This document shows positions 14,463-14,590 of a stretch of DNA of 14,590 nt, piece by piece. Source of the DNA: an uncultured Alphaproteobacteria bacterium (GTDB lineage Bacteria; Pseudomonadota; Alphaproteobacteria; CAAHEQ01; UBA3637); NCBI GenBank assembly GCA_937888725.1, contig CALARE010000057.1, positions 1 to 14,590 on the forward strand, written 5' to 3'. The translations under genes were made by a program, and so were the position numbers. A model generated the notes under the pieces. It ran no database searches. It was not told where the DNA came from and was given only the letters and a program-made list of their open reading frames with translations. Each line of letters starts with the position of its first letter. The stretch's first letter is position 1.

Positions 14463-14531
14463 ATGCCCTTAAGCCCGCAAGGGCTACTTTAACCTCGATG
14501 CCCCCAAGCCCGTAAGGGCTACTTTTACCTC
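14463..14531. repeat. two tandem 34-bp repeats, each forming a GNRA-capped hairpin
   Basis: The copies span 14463-14496 and 14498-14531 and share ATGCCC, AAGCCC, AAGGGCTACTTT and ACCTC. Each contains AGCCC and GGGCT, which pair as a 5-bp stem closed by GCAA in the first copy and GTAA in the second; both are GNRA tetraloops. An ACCTC also precedes the first copy at 14449-14453. The block is much richer in G and C than its surroundings. It could be structured leader RNA for the gene at 14576 or an intergenic DNA repeat. Upstream, 14369-14462 shows nothing I can support. Confidence 0.75.
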
Positions 14532-14575
14532 TTGTCTGTTGGATGGGTTAAGAGCCAGCTATAAAGGAGGAAATA

Positions 14576-14590
14576 GTGCTTAAATCACTG
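14576..14590 (+). CDS. start of a gene running off the right edge
   Basis: A very strong SD, AAAGGAGG (14563-14570), lies 5 nt before a GTG that opens MLKSL and then leaves the window. The product cannot be named. The placement behind two tandem hairpins makes it the likely target of any control they exert. Confidence 0.55.

Noticed and set aside
14463..14531. CRISPR-like array
   Set aside because: There are only two 34-bp units, 1 nt apart with no spacer between them, and no cas genes nearby.

Overview
The window looks like chromosome from an AT-rich alphaproteobacterium, probably host- or gut-associated. This rests on protein character: an S21 of alphaproteobacterial type, RarA and an RluC-type pseudouridine synthase in tandem, and an AsmA-family envelope protein. 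Genus cannot be read from the sequence. There are no tRNA, rRNA, insertion-sequence or CRISPR signatures. Intergenic regions are short and often carry recognisable sigma-70-like promoters and clear hairpin terminators.

Layout. (1) 1-257: the likely tail of a gene off the left edge, then a bidirectional terminator. (2) rpsU on the minus strand, diverging from a plus-strand housekeeping cluster at 629-5571: rarA, an rluC-like gene, an AsmA-family gene and an acylphosphatase. The last three are separated by 0-3 nt. (3) 5631-6415, minus: a small cytosolic hypothetical protein and an exported glutaredoxin-like protein. (4) 6534-7723, plus: a split chromate-transporter (CHR) pair that diverges from the glutaredoxin-like gene. 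(5) 7810-9963: a large protein joining a GH24-like muramidase to an AmpD-type amidase, with a long charged tail. (6) 10037-12249, minus: a Pif1/RecD-like helicase followed 8 nt later by a PF11449-type metal exporter. (7) 12359-13570: a tight three-gene operon of a small one-pass membrane protein, an ECF sigma factor and a Spy/CpxP-like periplasmic protein. (8) 13709-14368: a one-pass membrane protein of unknown function, then two tandem GNRA-capped hairpin repeats just upstream of the start of a gene that runs off the right edge.

The most interesting unit is region 7. Its parts match those of the CnrY-CnrX-CnrH metal-sensing module of Cupriavidus (one-pass anti-sigma, periplasmic LTxxQ-type sensor, ECF sigma). 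The order differs (Y-H-X), the sequences look diverged, and the upstream region carries TGAAC-N16-CGTT, which resembles an ECF promoter. I infer an autoregulated envelope or metal stress circuit. Genes for anion and metal export lie nearby, but I saw no matching ECF-type site in front of them.

Other points of note are a ribosomal protein S21 gene whose Shine-Dalgarno best serves an AUA start codon, and two genes (helicase and first CHR half) whose promoter -10 boxes lie 7-8 nt before the ATG, implying leaderless mRNAs.
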